NCBI GenBank assembly: GCA_942491735.1
Contig: CALOCN010000014.1
Span: 620,001-684,000, forward strand
Reading direction: 5' to 3'
DNA from: CALOCN01 sp942491735
Lineage (GTDB): Bacteria; Eisenbacteria; RBG-16-71-46; JABDJR01
DNA: 64,000 bases
A program made the position numbers and the translations under genes. Position 1 is the stretch's first letter. The number at the start of each line of letters is the position of its first letter. The notes under the pieces were generated by a model, which was given only the letters and a program-made list of their open reading frames with translations, made no database searches and was not told the DNA's origin. This document shows, piece by piece, positions 34,744 through 41,605 of this stretch.

Positions 34744-35727
34744 GTGAGCAGCTATCACGATACCGTCCTCGATGTGTACGCCAAGGCGGCGGCGGAACCC
34801 GACGCCACCCTGTGTTGCGTTCCCTCCACCCCGCGTTTCCTGCCGGACCTGGTGATTCCGGATGCCCTGCACGCGATGAACTACGGGTGTGGAACCACGC
34901 TCCATCTGCAGGACATGCAGGCCGAGCAGCGGGTGGCCTACATCGGGGTCGGGGGTGGGCTCGAGGCCCTGCAGTTGGCGTACTTCACCCGCCGGCCCGG
35001 TGGGGTGGTGGCGATCGATCCGGTCCCCGAAATGCGGGAAGCGGCTCGGGTCAATCTGGAAGCCGCGGCCCGGGTGAACCCCTGGTTTGACCCGGCCTTT
35101 GTCGAGATTCGTGACGGCAACGCCCTGGACCTTCCGCTGGAGAGCGAGAGCATGGACCTCGCCGCGCAGAACTGCCTGTTCAACATCTTCAAGACCGCGG
35201 AAGAGGGCGGGGACCTGGAGCGTGCGCTGTCCGAGATGCACCGGGTACTTGTTCCCGGCGGGCGGCTCGTCATGTCGGACCCGATCACCACCCGGCCCAT
35301 GCCGGGGCATCTGCAGGAAGACGAGGAGCTGCGCGCGAAGTGCATCTCCGGATCTTTGACCTACGACGCCTATATCGGCAGGATCATCGGGGCCGGGTTC
35401 GGAACCCTCGAGGTCCGCTCGCGCAATCCCTACCGGCTCCTTGATGCGAAGGGTTACGGGTTGGATCGCGATCTGCTTCTGGAGACGGTGGAGGTGGCCG
35501 CGTTCAAGGTTCCCATTCCGCCGGACGGTGCCTGCGTGTTCACCGGGCGCTGCGCGATCTACACCGGTCCGGCCCCCCGGTTCGACGACGGGGCGGGGCA
35601 CCTGATGATTCAGGGGATTCCTCTTCCGGTCTGCGACAAGACCGCTTCCCAACTGGAGCAACGGGGGGCGGGGGACATCGTGCTGACCCCGTCCACCTGG
35701 TTCTATGGGGGTGGGGGTTGTTGCTGA
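34744..35727 (+). CDS. arsM: Arsenite methyltransferase, arsenosugar-biosynthesis type (ArsM)
   Basis: 327 residues. The SAM methyltransferase has the conserved Cys pair near the start (LCCVPSTPRFLPDLVIP), MNYGCGTTLH, the SAM loop YIGVGGGLEALQLAYF, AAQNCLFNIF, and the characteristic C-terminus WFYGGGGCC. These together fit the ArsM subgroup found beside the radical-SAM ArsS in arsenosugar clusters, not the detoxification ArsM of ars operons. GTG 34744 has GGAGG four bases before it. No arsS or arsenic regulator is adjacent. Function by family pattern only; another thiol-rich methyltransferase role cannot be excluded. Confidence 0.8.
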   Translation: MSSYHDTVLDVYAKAAAEPDATLCCVPSTPRFLPDLVIPDALHAMNYGCGTTLHLQDMQAEQRVAYIGVGGGLEALQLAYFTRRPGGVVAIDPVPEMREAARVNLEAAARVNPWFDPAFVEIRDGNALDLPLESESMDLAAQNCLFNIFKTAEEGGDLERALSEMHRVLVPGGRLVMSDPITTRPMPGHLQEDEELRAKCISGSLTYDAYIGRIIGAGFGTLEVRSRNPYRLLDAKGYGLDRDLLLETVEVAAFKVPIPPDGACVFTGRCAIYTGPAPRFDDGAGHLMIQGIPLPVCDKTASQLEQRGAGDIVLTPSTWFYGGGGCC

Positions 35728-35745
35728 CCTTCCCGCGGTGAGGCG

Positions 35746-35771
35746 CGGCGGATACGGAGGTGTATCCGCCG
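35746..35771 (+). terminator. Hairpin after arsM
   Basis: A 10-bp perfect stem CGGCGGATAC / GTATCCGCCG with a 6-base loop, 18 bases after the stop. No U-tract follows, so termination may be partial or Rho-assisted. Confidence 0.5.
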
Positions 35772-35937
35772 ACGCACACCCGGTGCTCCCCCGTTCCTGG
35801 ATCGAACCGGACAACGCCCGCGTTCCCAACGGGTTTTGCCGATTCGCAGGGCCGTGCGGTGATTGGCCCGGGTCTTCCTATAGGGGTTCGGCGTGGGCAA
35901 GTGCTGCCCGCATCCGCCCCCCGACCCGGAGGACGAC

Positions 35938-37161
35938 TTGGACTGGATTTCACGCCCCGGTGCGGCCCGCGCCGCCTCCCTTTTCCTGTTCCTGGGGATC
36001 GTGGGATGCTCCCGGGACACCACCATGGAACCCACGACCCCGAATCCCGACCCCAACACGAATGCGCAACCCGCTCCCGCGGGCCGGGTCACCGTTGCGC
36101 TCGAGGAGGACGCCCTGGAGTTCTGGCCCTTCACCGGGTCGGGGTTCGACGGCGCCGAGGTGGATCCGATCCACCTCATCCTGGTCGGGGCGACCCCGGT
36201 CGAGGTCCGCGAAGCCCTGCTTGGGGTGGATGGGTCCTCCCGTTCGCTCCCGGGGTTGGCCGCGATTCCCACCTTGAGGGAAGCGTGGACCGAGGCCATC
36301 GCGAACCCACAGACCGCGTTCATTGGCGGCCGGTGGACGGCGAGCGTGGTGCAGCTCGAGTTGGGATCGTACGATCCCCTCAGGGTGCACGTTCGTCTGT
36401 TCGGTGGGTTCACCCGGTCCGGGGTCCCGGTGACGTTGGGGGCGGCCCATCTCGAGGTGCTGATCCCGGGCACGCATGAGCACCAGGTGGTCAGCTGGGA
36501 AGCGGCGCGGGCCATTCTGGTCGAGGACCTGCTCCGTTCGGGATACGCGGATGCCGCGGGCGCTTGGCGCACTGGCCCCATCGCGCCGCGGCCTGCGTAT
36601 CGTTCCGTTCCCCGCGCGGTGCATCGGGCCTTGTCCCCGGAGCTGGCCGGTCTGGCGTCCGTGCCTGCCGCACCGGACGCAGCCGTGCCTCTGCCGCACG
36701 ACGGCACCGCGACCGTGCTCCGTTTCGCGAGCACCCCTGAACTTCAACCGGGCGCCCTGGAACGGGTCAGCGAGCTCGAGATCGACGAGGTGGCCCCCAT
36801 GCCGTTCGGCGGAGCCGGGGAAGCCCACGTGTCGGGTCGGGTCGTGCTGCAACGCGTAGGGAGAGTGGGGCCGCGGGGCGAGTACACCTACGAAGGTGGG
36901 TTCAAGGGAACCCTGCTTGTGACGCCGATCACCGGAGACCGGGATCCCGTTCCCAGCGGTGCTCCCATGGAGGCGCGGGTCGACGGGAGCCAGCACGGGT
37001 TTCTCCACGAGGCGGTGTTTCGACTCCACTGTGGTGAGCGCCGGGAGATCATCGCCGGCGGCGACTTGTGGGAGTCGGTCCGGCTGACCGTGGGCTCAGA
37101 CGGCCAAGCCGAGTTCCGTCGGGAGACGGGCGCCCGGCAAGGCGCGAACGACTCCGACTAG
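35938..37161 (+). CDS. Hypothetical lipoprotein
   Basis: 407 residues from a TTG start at 35938, with GGAGG five bases upstream (35928-35932) and a compact signal peptide ending GIVGC (Cys24). A GTG at 35893 in the same frame would give an unusually long acidic, Cys-rich N-terminus before the signal, so TTG is preferred. The mature protein starts with a Pro/Asn-rich linker, then an all-beta-like region without a family I recognise (VTVALEEDALEFWPFTGSGFDGAEVDP). Its stop shares the CTAG tetranucleotide at 37158-37161 with the convergent SnoaL-like gene. Confidence 0.65.
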   Translation: MDWISRPGAARAASLFLFLGIVGCSRDTTMEPTTPNPDPNTNAQPAPAGRVTVALEEDALEFWPFTGSGFDGAEVDPIHLILVGATPVEVREALLGVDGSSRSLPGLAAIPTLREAWTEAIANPQTAFIGGRWTASVVQLELGSYDPLRVHVRLFGGFTRSGVPVTLGAAHLEVLIPGTHEHQVVSWEAARAILVEDLLRSGYADAAGAWRTGPIAPRPAYRSVPRAVHRALSPELAGLASVPAAPDAAVPLPHDGTATVLRFASTPELQPGALERVSELEIDEVAPMPFGGAGEAHVSGRVVLQRVGRVGPRGEYTYEGGFKGTLLVTPITGDRDPVPSGAPMEARVDGSQHGFLHEAVFRLHCGERREIIAGGDLWESVRLTVGSDGQAEFRRETGARQGANDSD

Positions 37162-37574
37162 TCGGGCTTCGTCGGGAGCCAGGTCTCATGCACGTGGAGC
37201 CACCGCACCCCATGGGGCGTCCCGGGGTCCGCGGCAAAGAGCGCGCTGGAGATCCGGCCCCGCTCCCCCTCTCCGGTCGTCTGCCATTCCTCGTACCACG
37301 CCACCGCAAGCCCAGGGCCGATCTCGCGTACCTCGCGCACTCTCGCCTCGATCCGGAACACCTGACCCCGGCGGGTGGCATGGGAGGCGGTCAGGGCCGC
37401 GCACAGGGGGGCTTGCTGGACCCGGAGCCCGGTGGGGGGCACCAACACGAAGTCCGCGTCCGTCACCTCGAGAAACCGGCGCAGCCCGTCCGGTTCCGCC
37501 GGGAGTTCCCCCCGGAACCATCCAACGAAGAAGGCGTGCAGGTCGTGGATTTCTGCGGTGACTTGGTCGATCAC
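37158..37574 (-). CDS. SnoaL/NTF2-like small protein
   Basis: 138 residues from GTG 37574 (GGAGGGA lies six bases upstream; the frame opens 24 codons earlier without a ribosome site). The pattern (N-terminal helix IDQVTAEIHDLHAFFVGWFRG, FLEVTDADFVLVPPTGLRV, then strands VREVREIGPGLAVAWYEEWQTT, RISSALFA and GVRWLHVHETWL) fits the cone-shaped SnoaL/DUF4440 fold. Members are isomerases, hydrolases or binding proteins; no activity can be assigned. It is convergent with the preceding lipoprotein gene. Confidence 0.7.
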   Translation of the reverse strand: MIDQVTAEIHDLHAFFVGWFRGELPAEPDGLRRFLEVTDADFVLVPPTGLRVQQAPLCAALTASHATRRGQVFRIEARVREVREIGPGLAVAWYEEWQTTGEGERGRISSALFAADPGTPHGVRWLHVHETWLPTKPD

Positions 37575-37660
37575 GGGAGTCCCTCCGGTAAGTGGCGTGA
37601 TGCTGGACGCTAACACGCTCGATCCACCCTCGAAAACCGACGTCACGATCAGGCGCTTGT

Positions 37661-37675
37661 GTCATAATTAGTGGC
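37661..37675. promoter_or_regulatory. Imperfect copy of the activator-site palindrome upstream of the sigma54 activator gene
   Basis: GTCATAATTAGTGGC matches 12 of 15 bases of the perfect palindrome GTCACTATTAGTGAC at 39427-39441. It lies 33 bases before the start of the activator gene and overlaps CATAAT (37663-37668), a possible -10. This is consistent with autoregulation, probably repression if the CATAAT is used. Confidence 0.45.
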
Positions 37676-37707
37676 ACTTCTTTGTCCTGAATCGAGGATG
37701 CTCCCCC

Positions 37708-39351
37708 ATGGCCAATCCGCGTGATGTCGAGGCCCTCGAGGGCCGACTGCAGAACATGACCGAGAAGCTGCTGAGCGCCTTCGAGGAGCTCGACTTCGTC
37801 CACACCCTTTCGCAGCTCCTGGCCCAGTCGGAGCGGGTGCAGGATCTGGACGACTATCTGCTCACCGAGACCCTCGACATCTTCCGCGCGGATGGGGGTT
37901 GGGTGGTCCGGCGACAATCCCATGGGGGACTCGAAACCTCCGCGGTCAGCGGGGTGAAGCCGGGCATCGTCGAGTTCCTCACCCAGACCCTGGTCGATCC
38001 CCTGGCGGAGCGGGGTGCGTTGCCCTATCTGGTCGACGATCTCCCTCGTGCCCTCAGCCGCGAGATCGACGACACGGATCGCAAGACGCGGCTGACCGCG
38101 AGGACAGTGAGCGCTGACTTTCCCCGCGCGTTCCTGGCGGTGCCGCTTGCCGTGAACGACGATGTCCTGGGGGCGATCTGTCTGGGCAAGGTGGAGCCGG
38201 GTCAGCCCTTCACCGCCGGGGACCAGCGGTTGCTCTCCACGCTGGCGCATCAGGCGGCGCTGTTCATCAAGAACGCCGATCTGGTCTCGCGGCTCGAGGC
38301 CAAGGCGCGCAGCCTGGGCAAGCGCGTGGAGCAACTCGAGGGTGGGGCTCATCTTCCGGACATCGGGTGGATTCGTGGTCCCAGCGCGACCATGCGTCGT
38401 CTCGCCGCCCAGGTGGAGGGGGTTGCGGCAACCGATGCCACCGTGCTCCTGCTGGGGGAAAGCGGGACCGGCAAGAGCCTGGTCGCGCAGATCATTCATC
38501 GGATGAGTGCCCGGAGTCGCGGACCCCTGGTCGAGCTGAACTGCGGCGCGGTTCCGCCGACGTTGATCGAAAGCGAGTTGTTCGGGCATGCGCGTGGGGC
38601 CTTCACCGGGGCGGACCGGGATCGGCCCGGCCTGTTCGAGGAGGCCAGCGGCGGAACCATCTTCCTGGACGAGGTGGCCGAACTGCCGCTGGAATCCCAG
38701 GTGAAGTTGCTGACCGTGATGGAGCATCGGCGCGTGCGGCGAGTGGGGGAGAACCGGGATCGGGCGGTGGACGTGCGCGTGGTCGCCGCGACCAACGCGG
38801 ACCTCATCGCCTCGGTGGGAAGCGGTGCGTTCCGGGAGGATCTCTACTACCGCCTCAATGTGTTGTCCTTGACCGTGCCTCCCCTGCGGGAGCGCCCCGA
38901 GGATGTCCTGCGTCTCTCCCGCCGCTTCCTGGAGCAGTTGGCGCGGGAGACCAATCGTCGTATCCAGGGCTTCTCGCCCGCGGCGGAAGAGGCCCTCATG
39001 AAGTATCCCTGGCCGGGCAATGTCCGCGAGTTGCGCAATGTGGTGGAGCGGAGCCTTCTCCTGAAGCTGGGTGGGAGCGTGATCGAGGCGGAGGACCTGG
39101 CCTTCGGGGGGGCGCCGGGAACGGAGCCGCCGCGAACGGTGACTCGTCCCGTTGCAGGGGGCGATCTCTCGGGGGCCGTGGCCGAGTTCGAGAGGGATCT
39201 CATCCTCGCCGCCCTGGATGCCACGGGTGGGACGGTCTCGCTGGCCGCGGAAAAGCTCGGGATATCGCGAACGAATCTGCACAACAAGATGAAGAAGCAT
39301 GGACTCGTGCGCAAAACAGCCATTCAAGCTGACGATAGTCACAATAAATGA
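37708..39351 (+). CDS. GAF-domain sigma54-dependent transcriptional activator (EBP)
   Basis: 547 residues. A short N-terminal helix (LLSAFEELDFVHTLS, 21-35) leads to a GAF sensor domain (about 40-195). The AAA+ sigma54-activation domain follows: Walker A GESGTGKS (250-257), the sigma54-contacting GAFTGA loop (297-302), Walker B GGTIFLDE (315-322), and the conserved YRLNVLSLTVPPLRERPED region. A Fis-type HTH (about 490-540; LGISRTNLHNKMKKHGL) ends it. No receiver domain, so it is likely controlled by a ligand of the GAF domain or a partner. Palindromic sites and a sigma54 promoter lie directly downstream, so those are its likely targets. Its N-terminus and GAF resemble those of the phosphatase at 46732. 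Confidence 0.93.
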   Translation: MANPRDVEALEGRLQNMTEKLLSAFEELDFVHTLSQLLAQSERVQDLDDYLLTETLDIFRADGGWVVRRQSHGGLETSAVSGVKPGIVEFLTQTLVDPLAERGALPYLVDDLPRALSREIDDTDRKTRLTARTVSADFPRAFLAVPLAVNDDVLGAICLGKVEPGQPFTAGDQRLLSTLAHQAALFIKNADLVSRLEAKARSLGKRVEQLEGGAHLPDIGWIRGPSATMRRLAAQVEGVAATDATVLLLGESGTGKSLVAQIIHRMSARSRGPLVELNCGAVPPTLIESELFGHARGAFTGADRDRPGLFEEASGGTIFLDEVAELPLESQVKLLTVMEHRRVRRVGENRDRAVDVRVVAATNADLIASVGSGAFREDLYYRLNVLSLTVPPLRERPEDVLRLSRRFLEQLARETNRRIQGFSPAAEEALMKYPWPGNVRELRNVVERSLLLKLGGSVIEAEDLAFGGAPGTEPPRTVTRPVAGGDLSGAVAEFERDLILAALDATGGTVSLAAEKLGISRTNLHNKMKKHGLVRKTAIQADDSHNK

Positions 39352-39352
39352 A
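39338..39352. promoter_or_regulatory. Upstream activator-site-like sequence (distal copy)
   Basis: GTCACAATAAATGAA matches 11 of 15 bases of GTCACTATTAGTGAC. It overlaps the stop codon of the activator gene and lies about 212 bases before the predicted sigma54 transcription start. Confidence 0.4.
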
Positions 39353-39426
39353 TACCCCTCAAGCTTGTGTTGAATGATCGTAAGATGTTGACAATGAACA
39401 AATTACAGAATCAACCTTCCCGAAAG

Positions 39427-39441
39427 GTCACTATTAGTGAC
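39427..39441. promoter_or_regulatory. Perfect palindrome, likely binding site (UAS) for the sigma54 activator
   Basis: GTCACTA-T-TAGTGAC is a perfect 7-1-7 inverted repeat centred about 123 bases upstream of the predicted start of the sigma54 promoter, the usual distance for enhancer sites of bacterial EBPs. It stands 75 bases after the activator gene. Confidence 0.7.
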
Positions 39442-39530
39442 GATCTGGGGCGCCCGGCCCAACCCACCCGGGTCGAACCCCCAAGGTATAACACGTTGCA
39501 TAATAGTCGCTTACAAGATTGCGTCATTTT

Positions 39531-39546
39531 CGGCACGGCAGTTGCT
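39531..39546 (+). promoter_or_regulatory. Sigma54 (-24/-12) promoter
   Basis: CGGCACGGCAGTTGCT matches the consensus TGGCACG-N4-TTGCW at every defined position except the first base. GG (39532-39533) and GC (39544-39545) are exactly 10 bases apart. Transcription would start near 39557. It lies 180 bases downstream of an EBP gene with a matching palindrome in between. Confidence 0.8.
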
Positions 39547-39556
39547 CTATAGGGGT

Positions 39557-39736
39557 GCGTCGGCGGGATGCGAAAGCGGACCGCCGGCGGGATGCTCAAG
39601 GCTTCGAGGAACACCCATTGAGATCCCAGGCTCTCCCTGCCCCGGCGTGATAAAAAGAAGTTGGCCGAGGGGTATCCGCCGGGGTTAGGGAGATCCGTTC
39701 TTGATTGAGGACCCCGCCGAATCCGGCGGGGTTTTT
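39557..39736 (+). ncRNA. Candidate sigma54-dependent small RNA or attenuated leader
   Basis: A transcript from the sigma54 promoter would run ~180 nt from about 39557 and end at the intrinsic terminator whose U-tract stops at 39736, six bases before the next possible start codon. Inside are the 11-base repeat pair, a GCGAAAGC tetraloop hairpin and several exposed-looking GGA motifs (for example GAGGAAC, GAGGACC), as in CsrA-titrating RNAs. The layout resembles LuxO-qrr. It could instead be a leader in which the terminator is an attenuator for the downstream genes. No known RNA family is recognised. Confidence 0.5.
39711..39736 (+). terminator. Intrinsic terminator or attenuator just before the beta-propeller lipoprotein gene
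   Basis: A 9-bp stem ACCCCGCCG / CGGCGGGGT with AATC loop and an immediate TTTTT run, a textbook Rho-independent terminator. It lies between the sigma54 promoter and ATG 39743, so either it ends a short RNA or readthrough controls the downstream genes. Confidence 0.85.
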
Positions 39737-39742
39737 CTATTT

Positions 39743-41605
39743 ATGGAGAATCAAAACCGCCCTCCCATGATCGTCCCCAGTCAAGCGCTCCGATTCGTCG
39801 CGGCCGCTGTCGTGGTGATCTGGGCGGTCCTCTCTTTGGTCGGCTGCACCGGCAGCAGCGCCCGCCTTCCCGAGAACCAGGAGTTGCGACTCACCGGGTC
39901 CACCGGCTACAGCCTCTTCCCTTCCTACTCTCCCGACGGCCAGTGGATCGCCTTCTCTCATCGTCCCCGTGTCGCCGAAGGGGAGCCCACTCCCGCCATC
40001 GGGGTCTGGGTCGTACGCACCACCGGGGATCAAATGGAGCCGGTCTACACGGACTCACTCCATGCCTTCGTCCTGGGCTGGCGTGAAGACGGCAAGGCCC
40101 TCTTTCTCATGACCAGCCCCGACATGACCCTGCGCGAGGTGGCCCTCAATGGAACCGTTCTCCGTCAGGAGGCGGTGGCCGGGTTGTCGCGGCCCTTCGC
40201 CGTCTCACGGGATGGCAAGCAGGTTCTGGGGGTCAAGTTCAACGGCGACAACAACGATCTGGTGGTCTATCCCTTTGCCCCGGACCCGCAACCCAGGCTG
40301 TTGACCGAGAGCCCCGAATGGGAAGTGGACGCCACGTTTGGTCCGGGCCCGCGCGAGATCACCTTTGTCCGCCAGAGCAGTTACAGCGCTTCGGCAAGCG
40401 AGATCGGTATCTGGCGGCCGGACGCTCCGCCCGAGATGCTGGCCCTGCCGACCGCTCGACACTCCGAGCCGGAGTGGTCCCCGGACGGCCGGTATCTGGC
40501 CTTTGCCAGTGATCAATCCGGGAGCGACGACATCTGGATCCACGATGCCCGCGAATCGCGCAACGTGCGGCTCACCCATCACCCGGACAGTGAGACCGGC
40601 CCTGTCTGGTCCCCCGACGGCCAGTGGATCACCTATACCAGTCACTCCCGCACGTCGAACATCCTTGTCGTGGACGGGGAGTCCCGTGAGTCCCGCCGCC
40701 TCACCCAGGGTGCCGGGACGGACCTGTGGCCCAACCTGTCCCCGGACGGGCAATGGGTTGCCTTTATTCGTCAGCACGGTGGAGAGGACTCCCATGCCCA
40801 GGAACCGCACCTGATGGTTGCCTCCACCGCAACCGGGGAGACGACCTCCCTGGATCTGGGCGGCCTGCGGATCAGCGCCCGTGAAATCGTCATGAACTGG
40901 TCACCGGATTCGCAGGGGATCGCCTTCTCGGCTGAGGATGCCTCGGGAAACCTGGACATCTACTGTGTCGACCGCCTCCAGGCGAGTACGCGGCGGGTGA
41001 CCATCCGCGCCGGGATGGACCTGGCCCCGTCCTGGTCCCCGGACGGCAAGCGGATCAGCTTTACCCGGGTCGCCGGGGGGGAAACCCAGATCTGGGTGAT
41101 CCCGGCCACCGGTGGGCTCGCCCAGCAGGTAAGCTTCGGGAAACAGGTATCCCAGATGGCGGTGTGGGCCGACGACTCGCGCCACCTTGCCTACCAGGTG
41201 ATCCGGGACGACAAGCGCCAGGAGATCCGGGTGGTGGACGTGGATGGGGACGAGTCGCCCCGCGTCGTGGCTTCCAGCCAGGATCGCTTCCTGTGGCCGG
41301 TCGGCTGGTCGGCGGACGGCGAGGAAGTCCTGGTGTGGCGGGTCAAGGACGATGTGTCACGACTCTTCGCGGTGAGGATGGATGGAACCCGCGAGGTGGA
41401 ACTGGGCGAGATCGAGGACGACAAGTACCTGTTCAGCTTCCCGGTTCGATTCAACCCCACCGGGGAACGGTATCGGAATCGCATCTATCGTGGGGGGTTC
41501 TACGTGACCACGGATGGCGAAGCCAACGCGGAGATCATTTCGATTCCGGTGGGGGAGTTTCTCGAATCCCCACTCCAGGCCCGGTTGATCGGAGGTTTGC
41601 CATGA
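39743..41605 (+). CDS. PD40/TolB-like beta-propeller lipoprotein
   Basis: 620 residues from ATG 39743. A start further upstream would lie within the terminator hairpin; ATG 39767 is an alternative and keeps the same signal peptide. Lipobox SLVGC, then at least eight PD40 blades recognisable by W(S/A)xDGxxxxF/Y: YSPDGQWIAFSH, WSPDGRYLAFASD, WSPDGQWITYTSH, LSPDGQWVAFIRQ, WSPDSQGIAFSAE, WSPDGKRISFTRV, WADDSRHLAYQVI, WSADGEEVLVW. TolB-type propellers bind envelope proteins; this one lacks TolB's N-terminal domain and TolA box. There is no obvious Shine-Dalgarno, fitting regulated expression. The stop overlaps the paralogue's start (ATGA). Confidence 0.85.
   Translation: MENQNRPPMIVPSQALRFVAAAVVVIWAVLSLVGCTGSSARLPENQELRLTGSTGYSLFPSYSPDGQWIAFSHRPRVAEGEPTPAIGVWVVRTTGDQMEPVYTDSLHAFVLGWREDGKALFLMTSPDMTLREVALNGTVLRQEAVAGLSRPFAVSRDGKQVLGVKFNGDNNDLVVYPFAPDPQPRLLTESPEWEVDATFGPGPREITFVRQSSYSASASEIGIWRPDAPPEMLALPTARHSEPEWSPDGRYLAFASDQSGSDDIWIHDARESRNVRLTHHPDSETGPVWSPDGQWITYTSHSRTSNILVVDGESRESRRLTQGAGTDLWPNLSPDGQWVAFIRQHGGEDSHAQEPHLMVASTATGETTSLDLGGLRISAREIVMNWSPDSQGIAFSAEDASGNLDIYCVDRLQASTRRVTIRAGMDLAPSWSPDGKRISFTRVAGGETQIWVIPATGGLAQQVSFGKQVSQMAVWADDSRHLAYQVIRDDKRQEIRVVDVDGDESPRVVASSQDRFLWPVGWSADGEEVLVWRVKDDVSRLFAVRMDGTREVELGEIEDDKYLFSFPVRFNPTGERYRNRIYRGGFYVTTDGEANAEIISIPVGEFLESPLQARLIGGLP

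Larger units (their letters stand above)
39352..39742. other. 391-bp regulatory intergenic region between activator and beta-propeller genes
   Basis: The first ~180 bases are clearly richer in A and T than the genes and hold the palindrome and the sigma54 promoter. The remainder, downstream of the predicted start at 39557, is G-rich with repeated GGA motifs, an 11-base direct repeat CGGCGGGATGC (39561-39571 and 39585-39595) and a GCGAAAGC stable hairpin (39570-39577), and ends with an intrinsic terminator. I see no convincing small protein. Confidence 0.65.

Noticed and set aside
37672..37686. TGGCACTTCTTTGTC as a sigma54 promoter of the activator gene
   Set aside because: The bases 10 positions after GG are TC, not GC, so the -12 element is absent.
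39466..39490. tRNA-like T-arm (GGGTCGAACCCC) in the intergenic region
   Set aside because: The TTC loop start is missing and no anticodon arm or acceptor stem can be folded upstream.
39557..39736. Known riboswitch or tmRNA/RNase P/SRP RNA
   Set aside because: None of the conserved core sequences of the classes I know (for example GEMM c-di-GMP, cobalamin, SRP tetraloop, RNase P core) is present.
39701..39742. Start of the first beta-propeller gene upstream of 39743
   Set aside because: This stretch is the terminator hairpin and U-tract; translation from here would add a non-signal extension before the lipoprotein signal.
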